NCBI GenBank assembly: GCA_920105805.1
Contig: CAKKTI010000212.1
Coordinates: 1-35,775, forward strand
Source: Condylostoma magnum
Lineage: Eukaryota; Ciliophora; Heterotrichea; Heterotrichida; Condylostomatidae
Length of the DNA stretch: 35,775 bases
Reading direction: 5' to 3'
Shown: in pieces, positions 35,703 to 35,775 of the stretch
How the letters are laid out: every line of letters starts with the position of its first letter
How positions within the stretch are numbered: the stretch's first letter is position 1
Translations under genes and position numbers: made by a program
The notes under the pieces: generated by a model
What the model was told of the DNA's origin: nothing
The model's database searches: none
What the model saw: only the letters and a program-made list of their open reading frames with translations

Positions 35703-35775
35703 TTTATTTACTTCACCTCATGAATACATTTTGAATAATTAAAATACCTAAAAGTGTAGTGTTAGTTTATTAGCA
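35676..35775 (-). repeat. Right arm of terminal inverted repeat
   Basis: Reverse complement of bases 1-100 with 97 of 100 matching. It includes the 73-bp 5' flank of the intact ABC transporter (35703-35775) and its first nine codons. The flank holds the promoter or 5' UTR and ends AATAAA before the ATG. Confidence 0.9.

Overview
The window looks like nuclear DNA of a ciliate with an ambiguous genetic code, closest to the Condylostoma type (translation table 28). UAA and UAG are read as Gln throughout the genes, for example in the Walker C motif LSGGQ of the ABC transporter. UGA is read as Trp at invariant positions: the kinase motifs DxWSAGC and GxDW, the PWW of an Oxa1 homologue and the WNP of an E2 domain. 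Yet genes also end at UAA, UAG or UGA, often as a pair (TAG TAA, TAA TAA). Conventional ORF calling therefore shatters nearly every gene here. The mitochondrial insertase, AGC and GSK3 kinases, MORN repeats, a PLAC8 protein, an EF-hand protein and a 26S proteasome chaperone all fit a free-living ciliate. I found no intron in any intact gene.

Layout. 1-4430 is AT-rich and decayed: a broken copy of the 5' end of an ABC transporter gene (+), then a frameshifted WD40 gene (-). 4697-7498 (-) is a helical plus MORN-repeat protein. 7854-10640 (+) is a coiled-coil, probably axonemal protein that meets tail to tail an ankyrin-AGC kinase (12296-10629, -). Two small genes (12982-13515, 13520-13921, +) are separated by 4 nt. 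GSK3 (15173-14106, -) and a tandem-E2 gene (15188-17404, +) diverge with 14 bp between start codons. An amino-acid permease (17551-19026) is followed after 1 nt by a PSMD5 homologue (19028-20410), then a histidine acid phosphatase (20920-22029). Oxa1 (23028-22072, -) converges on the phosphatase and diverges from an EF-hand protein (23135-24748). A PLAC8 protein (25445-25074, -), a Q-rich protein (25933-26508), a coiled-coil protein (28038-26776, -) and an F-box-like protein (28079-29050) follow. A 1.8 kb AT-rich gap and a small coiled-coil gene (30814-31437) lead to an intact ABCC-type transporter (35702-32022, -).

The two ends of the window are an inverted repeat: the first 100 bases are 97% identical to the reverse complement of the last 100. 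They cover the promoter and first nine codons of the ABC transporter. Beyond that the left copy is degenerate.

The genes share no single pathway; they look like a compact set of housekeeping and ciliary genes. Two themes recur: ubiquitin/proteasome (tandem E2, PSMD5, F-box) and signalling kinases. The strongest novelties are the context-dependent stop/sense codons, the near-zero gene spacing and the two-E2 polypeptide. Because every codon can be sense, any frame can look open, so genes recognised only by composition are marked low confidence. Stop positions are inferred from neighbours and family length, not measured.
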